Below the pieces are notes generated by a model, which made no database searches, had not been told where the DNA came from, and worked only from the letters and a program-made list of their open reading frames with translations. DNA of 64,000 nucleotides, taken from the NCBI GenBank assembly GCA_963847735.1, contig CAWKAV010000016.1, forward strand, positions 682,001 to 746,000. Direction: 5' to 3'. Positions 16,774 through 25,182 of the stretch are shown in pieces; positions within the stretch are counted from its first letter, which is position 1, and the number at the start of each line of letters is the position of its first letter. This DNA is from CAWKAV01 sp963847735 (GTDB lineage Bacteria; Desulfobacterota; Desulfuromonadia; Desulfuromonadales; BM103). A program made the position numbers and the translations under genes.

Positions 16774-17724
16774 ATGGCTTCAGCTGAAAGAGGACAGAGC
16801 AAGTATCAGATCAATTTACGGCGTTATTTGCGCGAGACTGGTGTTGATCGTGATCTTACCAGAATTATTTGCGAAATTGCCAATGCATCAAAATACATCA
16901 TCAACGCGATCCGTACTGGCGACCTCGGTGTTGCCGGGACATCCAATCTCTATGGTGAACAACAGCTGGCACTTGACGTCCTGTCAGATCGCATCATTCA
17001 GAAGCGATTGATGTATTCCGGCGTTATTGCCAAGATGGCTTCGGAGGAAATTGATGAAATCGTAGAAATAACAGTTCCGACCAACGGTCGTTATTCTATT
17101 GCCTTTGATCCACTTGATGGTTCTTCACTTGTTGATGTTAATCTTGCTGTCGGAACGATTGTTTCGATTTACGAGGGAGACAATCTTTTACAGCCTGGCC
17201 GTAATCAGGCCGCCGCACTCTATGTCCTTTATGGCCCACGCACAACCATGGTGGTTTCGACTGGAAACGGTGTACATGAATTTGCCATGAACCAACTGAT
17301 GGAATTCGACCTGGTCCAGGAAAATATTCAGTTGGAAGGTCCGGTCAAGATCTATGCACCAGGAGGTTTGCGCAGCAAGTATACTGCAGGGACGTTGAAA
17401 TTTGTTCGCTCTCTCGAAGAAAATGGTACGAAATTACGATATTCGGGTGGATTTGTTCCAGATATCAACCAGGTTCTGATCAAGCGAAGTGGAGTCTTTT
17501 TGTATCCGCACCTTATTGACTTGCCGGTAGGCAAGTTGCGTCTCCTTTATGAGTTGAACCCCATGGCCTTTCTTGTTGAACAAGCTGGTGGCGCTGCTTC
17601 AGATGGCAAACAGAGAATCCTTGATATTGATCCTGTAGGTCTTGATCAGTGTTCACCGGTTTTTATCGGTTCCAAGGAAGCTGTGGCTCTGGCCGAGCAT
17701 TATATTAGTGAGGAAGAAGGTTGA
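16774..17724 (+). CDS. fbp: Class 1 fructose-1,6-bisphosphatase
   Basis: A 316-aa gluconeogenic enzyme that hydrolyses fructose 1,6-bisphosphate to fructose 6-phosphate. The metal/phosphate motif FDPLDGSSLVDVNLAVG, the N-terminal AIRTGDLG and NLYGEQQ, and the late YELNPMAFLVEQAGG are all present. The ATG at 16774 is set by AAGGAGG 8 bases upstream. Gluconeogenesis is essential for an acetate-oxidising organism, and the gene lies beside the TCA block. It is a single gene, closed by a terminator shared with the opposing kor operon. Confidence 0.96.
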   Translation: MASAERGQSKYQINLRRYLRETGVDRDLTRIICEIANASKYIINAIRTGDLGVAGTSNLYGEQQLALDVLSDRIIQKRLMYSGVIAKMASEEIDEIVEITVPTNGRYSIAFDPLDGSSLVDVNLAVGTIVSIYEGDNLLQPGRNQAAALYVLYGPRTTMVVSTGNGVHEFAMNQLMEFDLVQENIQLEGPVKIYAPGGLRSKYTAGTLKFVRSLEENGTKLRYSGGFVPDINQVLIKRSGVFLYPHLIDLPVGKLRLLYELNPMAFLVEQAGGAASDGKQRILDIDPVGLDQCSPVFIGSKEAVALAEHYISEEEG

Positions 17725-17787
17725 AATAAGGGCCTGACCCTGTCTTCTATGACCTATTGACTATTGATTAATCGCGTCTACTAGACA

Positions 17788-17822
17788 AAAAAGCCCGGCA
17801 GAATAATCTGCCGGGCTTTTTG
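17788..17822. terminator. Bidirectional terminator between fbp and korC
   Basis: AAAAAAGCCCGGCAG pairs with CTGCCGGGCTTTTT around AATAAT. It has T-runs in both directions, serving fbp on plus and korDABC on minus. Confidence 0.93.
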
Positions 17823-17842
17823 CATGCTTTGGTGAAGCAAAA

Positions 17843-18391
17843 TTAGTTGGCCAATTCTTTGCCTTTATCGTAACCCATATCGTAAGCCTTCTTGTTCAGG
17901 TCCTTGAAAGCCGCAGGGACCTTGCGCAGAACCGCTTGCTCGCCGGCCTCTCTGGAAACAACGCCGGTCAAACCTATCATTGCACCAAGGGCAACGACAT
18001 TGGCAACGATCTCTCTGCCAATGTCTTCCTTGGCCATGCGCGTGATCGGTAGGCGATAAACCTTAAAATTGCCTTCCGGGGCACGTTGTGCGAAGTCGGC
18101 GTCGAGCAGCAGAATGCCGCCTTCCTTGATACCGTTTGCGTACTTGTCGGCAGCCTCCTGAGTCATAGCCAGGCAGGCGTCGACGATGGTTGCTTTTGGG
18201 TAATCGATAGGCGCATCAGAGATGATAACCTCAGATTTGGAGGCACCGCCACGTGCTTCAGGACCGTAGCTCTGGGATTGTACTGCATGTTTGCCTTCAA
18301 TAATGGAGGCTGCCTCCGCGAGGATGATTCCGGCAGTGATCAGTCCCTGACCACCCGCACCGGAAAAGCGAAGCTCATAACGTTCAGCCAT
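17843..18391 (-). CDS. korC: 2-oxoglutarate:ferredoxin oxidoreductase, gamma subunit
   Basis: A 182-aa gamma subunit of the 2-oxoacid:acceptor oxidoreductase family. The N-terminal FSGAGGQGLITAGIILAEAA and the downstream SQSYGPEARGGASKSEV are the family signatures. With korA, korB and korD it forms a complex that converts 2-oxoglutarate, CoA and oxidised ferredoxin to succinyl-CoA, CO2 and reduced ferredoxin, reversibly. It is the last gene of the korDABC operon, 24 bases after korB. GGAGAAAGAACC precedes the ATG. Confidence 0.93.
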   Translation of the reverse strand: MAERYELRFSGAGGQGLITAGIILAEAASIIEGKHAVQSQSYGPEARGGASKSEVIISDAPIDYPKATIVDACLAMTQEAADKYANGIKEGGILLLDADFAQRAPEGNFKVYRLPITRMAKEDIGREIVANVVALGAMIGLTGVVSREAGEQAVLRKVPAAFKDLNKKAYDMGYDKGKELAN

Positions 18392-18415
18392 GGTTCTTTC
18401 TCCTTTTCGTAGTGA

Positions 18416-19234
18416 TCAGGCGCCTTGCGCCTTCTTGATAACTTCAGCGTACTGTTCACAGTACTCGGGTTTCTCGGTGTCCTGAAACAATACGCCGGTC
18501 AGGAACTTGCCCTCGAGTTGCTCGGCGGTCATCTTGGCGGCAGCCTTGATCGACACGGCGTTGGACTTGAGGTACTTCATCATGTCGATGACGGAACGGA
18601 ATTTGTTGCGGCGACCGTAGGTGGTCGGGCAGTCGTCAAGGACTTCGATGATGGCCATCCCCTTGTGTTGGATGCCCTGGACGATCAGCTTGTCGATCTC
18701 GCGCGGGTGCATGGCGGTGGTACGGGCCACGAAGGTGGCGCCGGCGCCGATGGCCAGCTTGGAGATGTCGAAAATCGGGTCGGGGTTGCCGTAGGGGGTG
18801 GTCGATGCCTTGGCGCCGGTCGGCGTGCAGGGCGAGAACTGGCCGCCGGTCATGCCGTAGATGAAGTTGTTCATGATGACGTAGGTCATGTCGATATTGC
18901 GGCGACAGGCGTGAATGAAATGGTTGCCACCGATAGCGGTGCCATCGCCGTCGCCACCGCAGCAGATTACGGTCATTTCTGGCTTGGCCATTTTGACGCC
19001 GGTGGCGAATGCCGCAGCGCGACCGTGGGCGGTGTGCAGCGTGCAGGCATCGAGATAGCCCGGCAGGCGGCTGGCACAGCCGATACCGGAGACGATGGCG
19101 GTGTTTTTGCGATCAAGGCCGCAGGTGTCCATGGCCCGGATCAGGCCTTTCATGACAATGCCATGACCACAGCCGGGGCACCAGATATGGGGCAGCTTCC
19201 CGGGACGGATCGATTTTTCGTAATCGTAAGCCAT
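18416..19234 (-). CDS. korB: 2-oxoglutarate:ferredoxin oxidoreductase, beta subunit
   Basis: A 272-aa thiamine-diphosphate-binding beta subunit. HIWCPGCGHGIVMKG carries the N-terminal CPGCGHG motif. The ThDP/Mg motif GGDGDGTAIGGNH leads to NIDMTYVIMNNFIYGMTGGQ, all diagnostic of this family. The 272-aa length fits the Kor rather than the pyruvate type, but the 2-oxoglutarate preference is inferred from gene order. Its ATG overlaps the korA stop by one base (TAATG). Confidence 0.95.
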   Translation of the reverse strand: MAYDYEKSIRPGKLPHIWCPGCGHGIVMKGLIRAMDTCGLDRKNTAIVSGIGCASRLPGYLDACTLHTAHGRAAAFATGVKMAKPEMTVICCGGDGDGTAIGGNHFIHACRRNIDMTYVIMNNFIYGMTGGQFSPCTPTGAKASTTPYGNPDPIFDISKLAIGAGATFVARTTAMHPREIDKLIVQGIQHKGMAIIEVLDDCPTTYGRRNKFRSVIDMMKYLKSNAVSIKAAAKMTAEQLEGKFLTGVLFQDTEKPEYCEQYAEVIKKAQGA

Positions 19235-20373
19235 TAGATGACCTCCTTGACTTTCTTCATAATCTGGCCGGGGTTAAGCGGATCGCCGTCAACGCGGCCT
19301 TCGAGGACCACGACGCAGTTACCCTTAGCGGAACGTTCGACTTCGTAAACCATCTGGCCGAGGTTCATTTCCGCAACGACGATCGCCTTGGCCTGCTTCG
19401 CCAGTTCTGCAGTGCGCTTCTCTGGGAAGGGCCAGAGAGTGATCGGCCGGAACAGTCCAGCCTTGATCCCTTCGCTGCGCAGTTCATTGACAGCATACCG
19501 GGCGGACCGGGAGGTCGAGCCGTAGGCCCAGATGATGACTTCGGCGTCCTCGGTGAGGTACTCTTCGTACGATTCGATATCGGCGATATTGTCCATGACC
19601 TTGGCGACCTGGCGACGTTCTTCTGCATCGACGTACTCGGCCTTGGTGGTTGGGAAGCCGTCGGATGCCTTGTTCAGGCCGGTGACGTGAAACTTGTATC
19701 CAGAACCGAACGAGGCCAGTGGCGGAATCTGCCCTTTGGTCGAATCGTAAGGTTTGTATGTGTCGGGACCATCTGTAGGCGCTTCACGGTCGATGACTTC
19801 CAGTTCGCCCGGTTCCGGGAAGACGATGCGCTCGCGCATGTGACCGACGATCTCATCGAAGAGAACCTGTACCGGCATGCGGTATTTTTCAGCGAGGTTA
19901 AAGGCTCGTACCGTTTCGGAAAAGATCTCCTGGCAGGAAGCGGGAACCAGAGCGATCGCTGCGTGGTCACCGTGGGTGCCCCACATGGCCTGCATGACAT
20001 CAGACTGGCCGGGGCCGGTCGGCATACCGGTCGAAGGACCGCCGCGCATAACGTTGATAATGACGCAGGGGACTTCGGCGATACAGGCATAGCCGATCAG
20101 CTCCTGCTTGAGGGAGACGCCGGGACCAGAGGTCGCGGTAATCGACTTTGCGCCGGTCAGAGACGCACCGATGACTGAAGCCATGGCACCGATTTCGTCT
20201 TCCATCTGGATGAATTTGCCGCCGACCTTGGGAAGTTCAACTGACAGAACTTCTGCGACCTCGGTCGAGGGGGTGATGGGGTAACCACCGAAGAACTTGG
20301 CGCCGGCATAGACTGCACCCATCGCACAAGCTTCGTTCCCCTGTAACAGAGCAACTTTTTTAGCCACGTTCAC
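19234..20373 (-). CDS. korA: 2-oxoglutarate:ferredoxin oxidoreductase, alpha subunit
   Basis: A 379-aa alpha subunit with the pyrimidine-binding region (GNEACAMGAVYAGAKFFGGYPITPSTEVAE), the MEDEIGAMASVIGASLTGAK segment and the conserved GPGVSLKQE. The C-terminal third is the transketolase-C-like domain. It works with the beta subunit to hold thiamine diphosphate. AAGGAGAG precedes the ATG at 20373. The tight spacing to korD (25 bases) and korB (1-base overlap) supports one operon. Confidence 0.95.
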   Translation of the reverse strand: MNVAKKVALLQGNEACAMGAVYAGAKFFGGYPITPSTEVAEVLSVELPKVGGKFIQMEDEIGAMASVIGASLTGAKSITATSGPGVSLKQELIGYACIAEVPCVIINVMRGGPSTGMPTGPGQSDVMQAMWGTHGDHAAIALVPASCQEIFSETVRAFNLAEKYRMPVQVLFDEIVGHMRERIVFPEPGELEVIDREAPTDGPDTYKPYDSTKGQIPPLASFGSGYKFHVTGLNKASDGFPTTKAEYVDAEERRQVAKVMDNIADIESYEEYLTEDAEVIIWAYGSTSRSARYAVNELRSEGIKAGLFRPITLWPFPEKRTAELAKQAKAIVVAEMNLGQMVYEVERSAKGNCVVVLEGRVDGDPLNPGQIMKKVKEVI

Positions 20374-20397
20374 TCTCCTTGTATTGAAATGGGTCGT

Positions 20398-20589
20398 TTA
20401 CTCGTCATGGACCTTGATGGCAAAGTCCGGGCAGAGCAGCTCGCACTGCATGCACTTAATGCAATCTTCCGGCCGTGGGGCTGTGACCAGGAAGACGTCC
20501 ATCTCCAGGACATTCTTCGGACAGAATTCGACGCAGATACTGCAACCTTTGCAGTTTCGCTCGATGATTTCGAGTCTGGCACCACTCAT
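20398..20589 (-). CDS. korD: 2-oxoglutarate:ferredoxin oxidoreductase, ferredoxin subunit
   Basis: A 63-aa dicluster ferredoxin subunit. Two CxxCxxCxxxCP-type [4Fe-4S] motifs are present: CKGCSICVEFCP and CIKCMQCELLCP. It should pass electrons from the alpha-beta core to free ferredoxin. The ATG at 20589 follows GGAGACGAACC; a longer in-frame reading has no ribosome site and an unlikely basic N terminus. It is first in korDABC, 180 bases after the mdh terminator, so the operon probably has its own promoter or receives read-through. Confidence 0.93.
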   Translation of the reverse strand: MSGARLEIIERNCKGCSICVEFCPKNVLEMDVFLVTAPRPEDCIKCMQCELLCPDFAIKVHDE

Positions 20590-20768
20590 TATGGTTCGTC
20601 TCCTTTGGGCTTGGTTTTTCGCTTGCAACCAGCGAATTTCGCGGCGAAAGATAGCATGATTGCTATTCCTGTTCCACAACAATTTTGGGAGGCCGCATAT
20701 TTTTTCTGCATATTTACCGTGACTTAAAAAAAGGTCAGAAAATCACGATAAATTTCAGGCTGGATAAG

Positions 20769-20801
20769 AAAGAAGGGCAATGTCACCATTGCCCTTCTTT
20801 A
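20769..20801 (-). terminator. Terminator downstream of mdh
   Basis: AAGAAGGGCAATG and CATTGCCCTTCTT form a 13-bp stem around a 4-base loop, followed on the minus strand by TCTTATCC. It lies 25 bases after the mdh stop. Confidence 0.85.
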
Positions 20802-20825
20802 GGACTTGAAAATGTCCATCACGAC

Positions 20826-21782
20826 TTAGAGATTGAGGCTGTCCACGAGACCTTTGACGGCGGCTAACGACTTGTCCATCATCGCCTGCTCTTCCGCGTC
20901 AAGCTGGAATTCCAGAATCTTCTCCGCGCCTTTGGCGCCGATCACAACCGGCACGCCGACGTAGTAGCCCTTGATGCCAAATTCGCCATTCAGATAGACG
21001 CAGGTCGGCAGTACGCGTTTCTGGTCCTTGAGGAACGACTCGGCCATGGCAATCGCCGAAGAAGCCGGGCTGTAGAATGCTGAACCGGTCTTGAGCAGGG
21101 CGACAACCTCACCGCCAGCGCCGCGGGTGCGCTTAACCATAGCTTCCATGACTTCCTTGGCTTTCTTCTTCGACTTGTACTTCTTCTCGAGCAGTTCAAG
21201 GACCGGAATGCCCTGCACGCTGGCATAACGGATCAGCGGCACCATGTCGTCGCCGTGGCCGCCAAGAGTCATGGCATTGACATCCTTAACTGAAACACCC
21301 AGTTCCCAGGCGATGAAGGCCTTGAAGCGGGCAGAGTCGAGGACACCGGCCTGGCCAATGACACGGTTGTATGGGAAACCGGTGATTTTCTGGCACAGGG
21401 TGACCATGGCGTCGAGCGGGTTGGAGATGACGATGACCAGGGCTTTCGGAGCGAATTTCTTGATGCCCTCGGCGACCGAGGTCATGATCTTGGAATTGAC
21501 TTCGATCAGGTCATCGCGGCTCATGCCGGGTTTGCGGGGCAGACCGGCAGTGACGATGACTACGTCGGAGCCCTTGATGTCTTCGTAGCTGTTGGTCCCT
21601 TTAAGGTTGACGTCAAAGCCGTCAACCGGCGCCGCCTCGGCGATGTCGAGCATCTTGCCCTGGGGAAGGCCCTCGACGATGTCGAACATGACCACGTCAC
21701 CCAGTTCGCGCAGGGCACACAGCTGAGCCAACACACCACCAATCTGTCCACCACCGATCAATGCAATTTTTGGTCTTGCCAT
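20826..21782 (-). CDS. mdh: Malate dehydrogenase
   Basis: A 318-aa NAD-dependent malate dehydrogenase of the lactate-dehydrogenase-like type. It shows the dinucleotide motif GGGQIGG, the substrate arginines of AGLPRKPGMSRDDL, and the catalytic His in GGHGDDMVPL. VLDSARFKAFIAWEL is the usual MDH segment. It interconverts malate and oxaloacetate in the TCA cycle. AAGGAGAGAAACC precedes the ATG. It follows icd by 78 bases and probably shares its transcript. Confidence 0.95.
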   Translation of the reverse strand: MARPKIALIGGGQIGGVLAQLCALRELGDVVMFDIVEGLPQGKMLDIAEAAPVDGFDVNLKGTNSYEDIKGSDVVIVTAGLPRKPGMSRDDLIEVNSKIMTSVAEGIKKFAPKALVIVISNPLDAMVTLCQKITGFPYNRVIGQAGVLDSARFKAFIAWELGVSVKDVNAMTLGGHGDDMVPLIRYASVQGIPVLELLEKKYKSKKKAKEVMEAMVKRTRGAGGEVVALLKTGSAFYSPASSAIAMAESFLKDQKRVLPTCVYLNGEFGIKGYYVGVPVVIGAKGAEKILEFQLDAEEQAMMDKSLAAVKGLVDSLNL

Positions 21783-21814
21783 GGTTTCTCTCCTTAGTTC
21801 GTAGGAATAAATAT

Positions 21815-21845
21815 CCGGGACGGAGCGTCAGGCTTCGTCCCGGCT
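21815..21845 (-). other. Intercistronic hairpin between icd and mdh
   Basis: CCGGGACG and CGTCCCGG pair around about 13 bases and no U-run follows. It is a likely mRNA-stability or processing stem rather than a terminator. Confidence 0.45.
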
Positions 21846-21860
21846 GTTATTACATACTGA

Positions 21861-24089
21861 TTAAATGTTGTCAATGATCGCGTTCAGCGTTGCGCTGGGA
21901 CGCATCGCTGCGGCGGTTTTGACCGGGTCTGGGCGAAAGTAGCCGCCGATGTCGACCGGTTGTCCCTGGCAGTCGATCATTTCCTGATCGATTTTGGCCA
22001 CGTTGTCTGAAAGCTGCTTGGCAATCGACTTAAAACGCGCCTTCAGTTCAGCATCCTTATCCTGGGCGGCCAGGGCCTGAGCCCAGTACAAACCGAGGTA
22101 GAAACTGCTGCCACGGTTGTCGATTTCCTTGACCTTGCGAGAAGGAAGCTTCTGGTTCTCAAGGTAGGTGCCAATGGCGGTATCCAGAGTTTCAGCCAGA
22201 ACTGCAGCCTTGGGGTTGTTGTCATTGGTGGCGACGAGTTCCAGGGACGGCACCAGGGCACAGTACTCGCCCAGGGAATCCCAACGGGTATGGCCCTCTT
22301 TGAGGAATTGCTGCACGTGCTTCGGCGCGGAACCGCCGGCACCGGTCTCGAACAGGCCGCCGCCGGCCAGCAAAGGCACGATGGAAAGCATGCGGGCGCT
22401 GGTACCCAGTTCGAGAATCGGGAACAGGTCGGTCAGATAATCTCTCAGTACGTTGCCGGTCACAGAAATGGTGTTCAGACCTTTGCGAATCCGCTCAAGG
22501 GAGAATTTCATGGCGTCAACCGGGGGCATGATGCGGATGTCCAGACCTCTGGTGTCGAATTCAGGCAGGTACTTGTTGACCTTCTTGATGATCTCGGCAT
22601 CGTGGCCGCGTTTTTCATCGAGCCAGAAAATCGCTGGCTCGCCGGAAGCTTTGGCGCGTTTGACAGCCAGCTTGACCCAGTCCTTGATCGGCTCGTCCTT
22701 GGCCTGGCAGGCACGGAAGATGTCGCCGGTCTCGACCTTTTGCTCGAGCAGGGTCTGCCCGGCGGAATTCACAATGCGGATCACGCCGTTGGCAGGAGCT
22801 TCGAAGGTCTTGTCGTGGGAGCCGTATTCTTCGGCCTTCTGGGCCATCAGGCCGACATTGGAAACGCTGCCCATGGTCGCCGGGTTGAACTGGCCGTTGC
22901 GCTTGGCGTCTTCGATGATTTCCCGGTACATGGTCGCGTAGCAGCGATCGGGGACCATGGCGATGGTGTCCTGAAGCTGATCCTGAAGGTTCCACATCTT
23001 GCCACCGTCGCGCACAACGTTCGGCATGGAAGCATCGACGATGACGTCATTGGGGACGTGCAGGTTGGTGATGTTCTTGCGTGAGTCAACCATGGCCAGC
23101 GCCGGCCGCTTGGCGTAGCAGGCGTTGATGTCGGCTTCAATCTCGGCCTTCTTGGCCGCCGGAAGCTTGTCAAGCTTGCCCAGAACGTCACCCAGGCCGA
23201 AATTCACATTTGCACCGATCGACTTCAAGGTGTCAGCATGCTTGTCCAGTGCCTCTTTGAAATAAACTGAAACAGCATGGCCGAACATAATCGGATCAGA
23301 AATCTTCATCATGGTCGCTTTAAGGTGCAGCGACAACAGGACGCCTTTTTTGCGGGCTTCCTCGATAGTCTCCGCGTAGAACTTGCGCAAGGCGGCAACG
23401 TTCATCACCGAGCTGTCGAGGACTTCACCCTCCTTCAGTGACAGGCCGTCCTTAAGAACTTTTGCTTTGCCGTCGGCAGCAACGAACTCGATCTTGACCT
23501 TGTCGGCCTTGCTCATGGTGACGGATTTTTCGTTTTCATAGAAATCGCCGCCGGACATATGCGCAACGCGGCACTGGGACTCGCCCGGAGCAGGCCAGGG
23601 CTGCATCATGCGATGCGGATGCTTCTGAGCGAATTTCTTGACTGAAGCGGCTGCGCGGCGGTCGGAGTTGCCTTCGCGCAGCACAGGGTTGACGGCGGAA
23701 CCGAGACATTTTGCAAAACGCGCCTGCAGCTCTTTCTCCTCGGGGGTGTTGGCCTCCTCGGGGTAGCTGGGGATATCATAACCTTTTTGCTGAAGTTCCT
23801 TGATGGCCTCCTGCAGCTGCGGGGTCGAGGCGCTGATGTTCGGCAGCTTGATGACATTGGCCCCGGGGGTCTTGACAAGGTCGCCAAGTTCAGCAAGGAA
23901 ATCAGGAATCTTCTGCGCTTCTGTCAACTTGTCAGGGAAGTTTGCAATAATACGTCCGGAAAGGGAGATATCTCTTGTCTCAACTTCAACGCCGGTTCCT
24001 TTGCAGAATGCCTGAACAATCGGCAGGAAGGCGTAGGTTGCTAATGCCGGGGCTTCATCAATTTCTGACCAGATAATCTTGGACGCCAT
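21861..24089 (-). CDS. icd: Monomeric NADP-dependent isocitrate dehydrogenase
   Basis: A 742-aa monomeric-type isocitrate dehydrogenase, about 740 aa in the family and unrelated in length to the ~410-aa dimeric type. The N terminus (KIIWSEIDEAPALATYAFLPI), the LREGNSDRRAA run, MMKISDPIMFGH, and GTSARMLSIVPLLAGGGLFETGAGGSAPKHVQQF are diagnostic. It converts isocitrate to 2-oxoglutarate, CO2 and NADPH. CAAGGAGAG precedes the ATG. It is the first gene of an icd-mdh unit placed just before korDABC. A clear promoter/operator lies 90-120 bases upstream. Confidence 0.97.
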   Translation of the reverse strand: MASKIIWSEIDEAPALATYAFLPIVQAFCKGTGVEVETRDISLSGRIIANFPDKLTEAQKIPDFLAELGDLVKTPGANVIKLPNISASTPQLQEAIKELQQKGYDIPSYPEEANTPEEKELQARFAKCLGSAVNPVLREGNSDRRAAASVKKFAQKHPHRMMQPWPAPGESQCRVAHMSGGDFYENEKSVTMSKADKVKIEFVAADGKAKVLKDGLSLKEGEVLDSSVMNVAALRKFYAETIEEARKKGVLLSLHLKATMMKISDPIMFGHAVSVYFKEALDKHADTLKSIGANVNFGLGDVLGKLDKLPAAKKAEIEADINACYAKRPALAMVDSRKNITNLHVPNDVIVDASMPNVVRDGGKMWNLQDQLQDTIAMVPDRCYATMYREIIEDAKRNGQFNPATMGSVSNVGLMAQKAEEYGSHDKTFEAPANGVIRIVNSAGQTLLEQKVETGDIFRACQAKDEPIKDWVKLAVKRAKASGEPAIFWLDEKRGHDAEIIKKVNKYLPEFDTRGLDIRIMPPVDAMKFSLERIRKGLNTISVTGNVLRDYLTDLFPILELGTSARMLSIVPLLAGGGLFETGAGGSAPKHVQQFLKEGHTRWDSLGEYCALVPSLELVATNDNNPKAAVLAETLDTAIGTYLENQKLPSRKVKEIDNRGSSFYLGLYWAQALAAQDKDAELKARFKSIAKQLSDNVAKIDQEMIDCQGQPVDIGGYFRPDPVKTAAAMRPSATLNAIIDNI

Positions 24090-24139
24090 GTTTTCTCTCC
24101 TTGAAGGTTTGATGTCGCTATTGCCAGAGGCTTAAATGT

Positions 24140-24168
24140 AAAACAAAAAATGCGCAAGGAACCCTTGC
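24140..24168 (-). other. 5'-leader hairpin with U-tract ahead of icd
   Basis: On the minus strand CGCAAGG-GTT-CCTTGCG is followed by CATTTTTTGTTTT. It would be within the first ~25 nt of the icd transcript, so it is either a 5' protective stem or an attenuator-like element. It is too close to the predicted start for ordinary termination. Confidence 0.5.
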
Positions 24169-24175
24169 GTAAAGG

Positions 24176-24210
24176 TGTATACAGTATACAAATGGCTTTG
24201 CGGCTGTCAA
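24176..24210 (-). promoter_or_regulatory. icd promoter with palindromic operator over the -10 box
   Basis: On the minus strand TTGACA (24210-24205), a 16-base spacer and TATACT (24188-24183) form a near-consensus sigma-70 promoter. The -10 lies inside the perfect 15-bp palindrome TGTATAC-A-GTATACA (24176-24190). The symmetry resembles GntR/FadR-type operators, and a bound repressor would block the promoter. The remaining gap, 24211-24456, shows nothing else I can name. Confidence 0.75.
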
Positions 24211-24456
24211 GGAAAAAGTGTGGTTTGTCGCAGGGTGAAAAGCCGGTGAGATTTTAATCAAAAGGTAACGAATTTTTATTGACGAAGAAGAGTGTGACAA
24301 CCAGTGTGAATCCATTGTAAATCCACTGTGACGATCCCTGTCAGGTCTGATTTTGAACAGATTTACGGAGTTATCTTGTGACAGTCTCATACGATACGAT
24401 TTTGGGTTGATAATCGTTTTTGAAGTCGGCTGGATCGAGAGGATGGAAACAGTTTT

Positions 24457-25149
24457 TTACTGTGCTGGAGATACGGTTTCGGAGACGGAAAAAATGTCCG
24501 ATTCGCGAGCTCTTTGTCGGGCGTCTTCGAGGTCTTTTTCGGTCATGTCGCGACGAATGCTGAGACTTTGTCCCGGGAAGATCTGGCGAGGGTCTTTGAT
24601 CTGGTCACGATTGGCCTGGTAAAGCAGGGGCCACAGCAAACCTTCATTGTAGACTTGAGGTTGTGCAGAGATGGTCCAGAGGGTTTCTCCTTCGCCGACG
24701 TCGTAACTGGAAACCAACGTGATTTTCGGTTTCGGCTTCGGAAGCGGTTTTTTGACAGGGGCAGGCGTTTCTTGCGGTTGGGGTACTGCTTCTATCTCTC
24801 GGACATTCGCAGCGGCTTGCCGTGCTTTTTCCTCTTCAAAGGCGCGCATGGTCTCTTCTTCGGCGAGCCTTGACAGGCCCTCTCTGGCAAGGACAACGGC
24901 CCGACGTGCGTGCTGCAAGGAAAATTCAAGTGAATCACGCGCGTCGCCGTAGTCTTCTTTCTGCATGGCCTTGCGCGCATCGTCCAGAGCAGTCTGGGCA
25001 GCCTGGTACTCTACCGGGGAAAACTCCATGGCCTTCATGGCGTGAGCCTTGCCAACCATGTACTCGGCGGCGTCCAGTTCCTGGTTCGGAGGTTTGGCGC
25101 AGGAACATAAAAGAGCGGCTATTGCACAGAAAATCAGACAACGTATCAT
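24457..25149 (-). CDS. LysM-domain lipoprotein with helical DUF4398-like region
   Basis: A 230-aa envelope lipoprotein. The signal peptide ends at a lipobox-like ALLCSC. Residues ~25-110 are an Ala/Glu-rich helical hairpin region of DUF4398 type (AAEYMVGKAHAMKAMEF, ALDDARKAM, ARDSLEFSLQHARRAVVLARE). A Pro/Lys linker follows. A LysM-type peptidoglycan-binding domain comes last (YDVGEGETLWTISAQPQVYN...WPLLYQANRDQIKDPRQIFPGQSL). It probably anchors to the outer membrane and the wall. It ends the minus-strand run comEC-...-hisS-aspS and lies 33 bases after aspS. Confidence 0.82.
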   Translation of the reverse strand: MIRCLIFCAIAALLCSCAKPPNQELDAAEYMVGKAHAMKAMEFSPVEYQAAQTALDDARKAMQKEDYGDARDSLEFSLQHARRAVVLAREGLSRLAEEETMRAFEEEKARQAAANVREIEAVPQPQETPAPVKKPLPKPKPKITLVSSYDVGEGETLWTISAQPQVYNEGLLWPLLYQANRDQIKDPRQIFPGQSLSIRRDMTEKDLEDARQRARESDIFSVSETVSPAQ

Positions 25150-25182
25150 TTAAGGCGATCAATCCATTTCAACATTGACGAG

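Noticed and set aside
18425..19237. 270-codon open frame on the plus strand opposite korB
   Set aside because: It is the antisense shadow of a GC-rich, strongly conserved gene; it has no ribosome site and a low-complexity Gly/Val/Asp composition.
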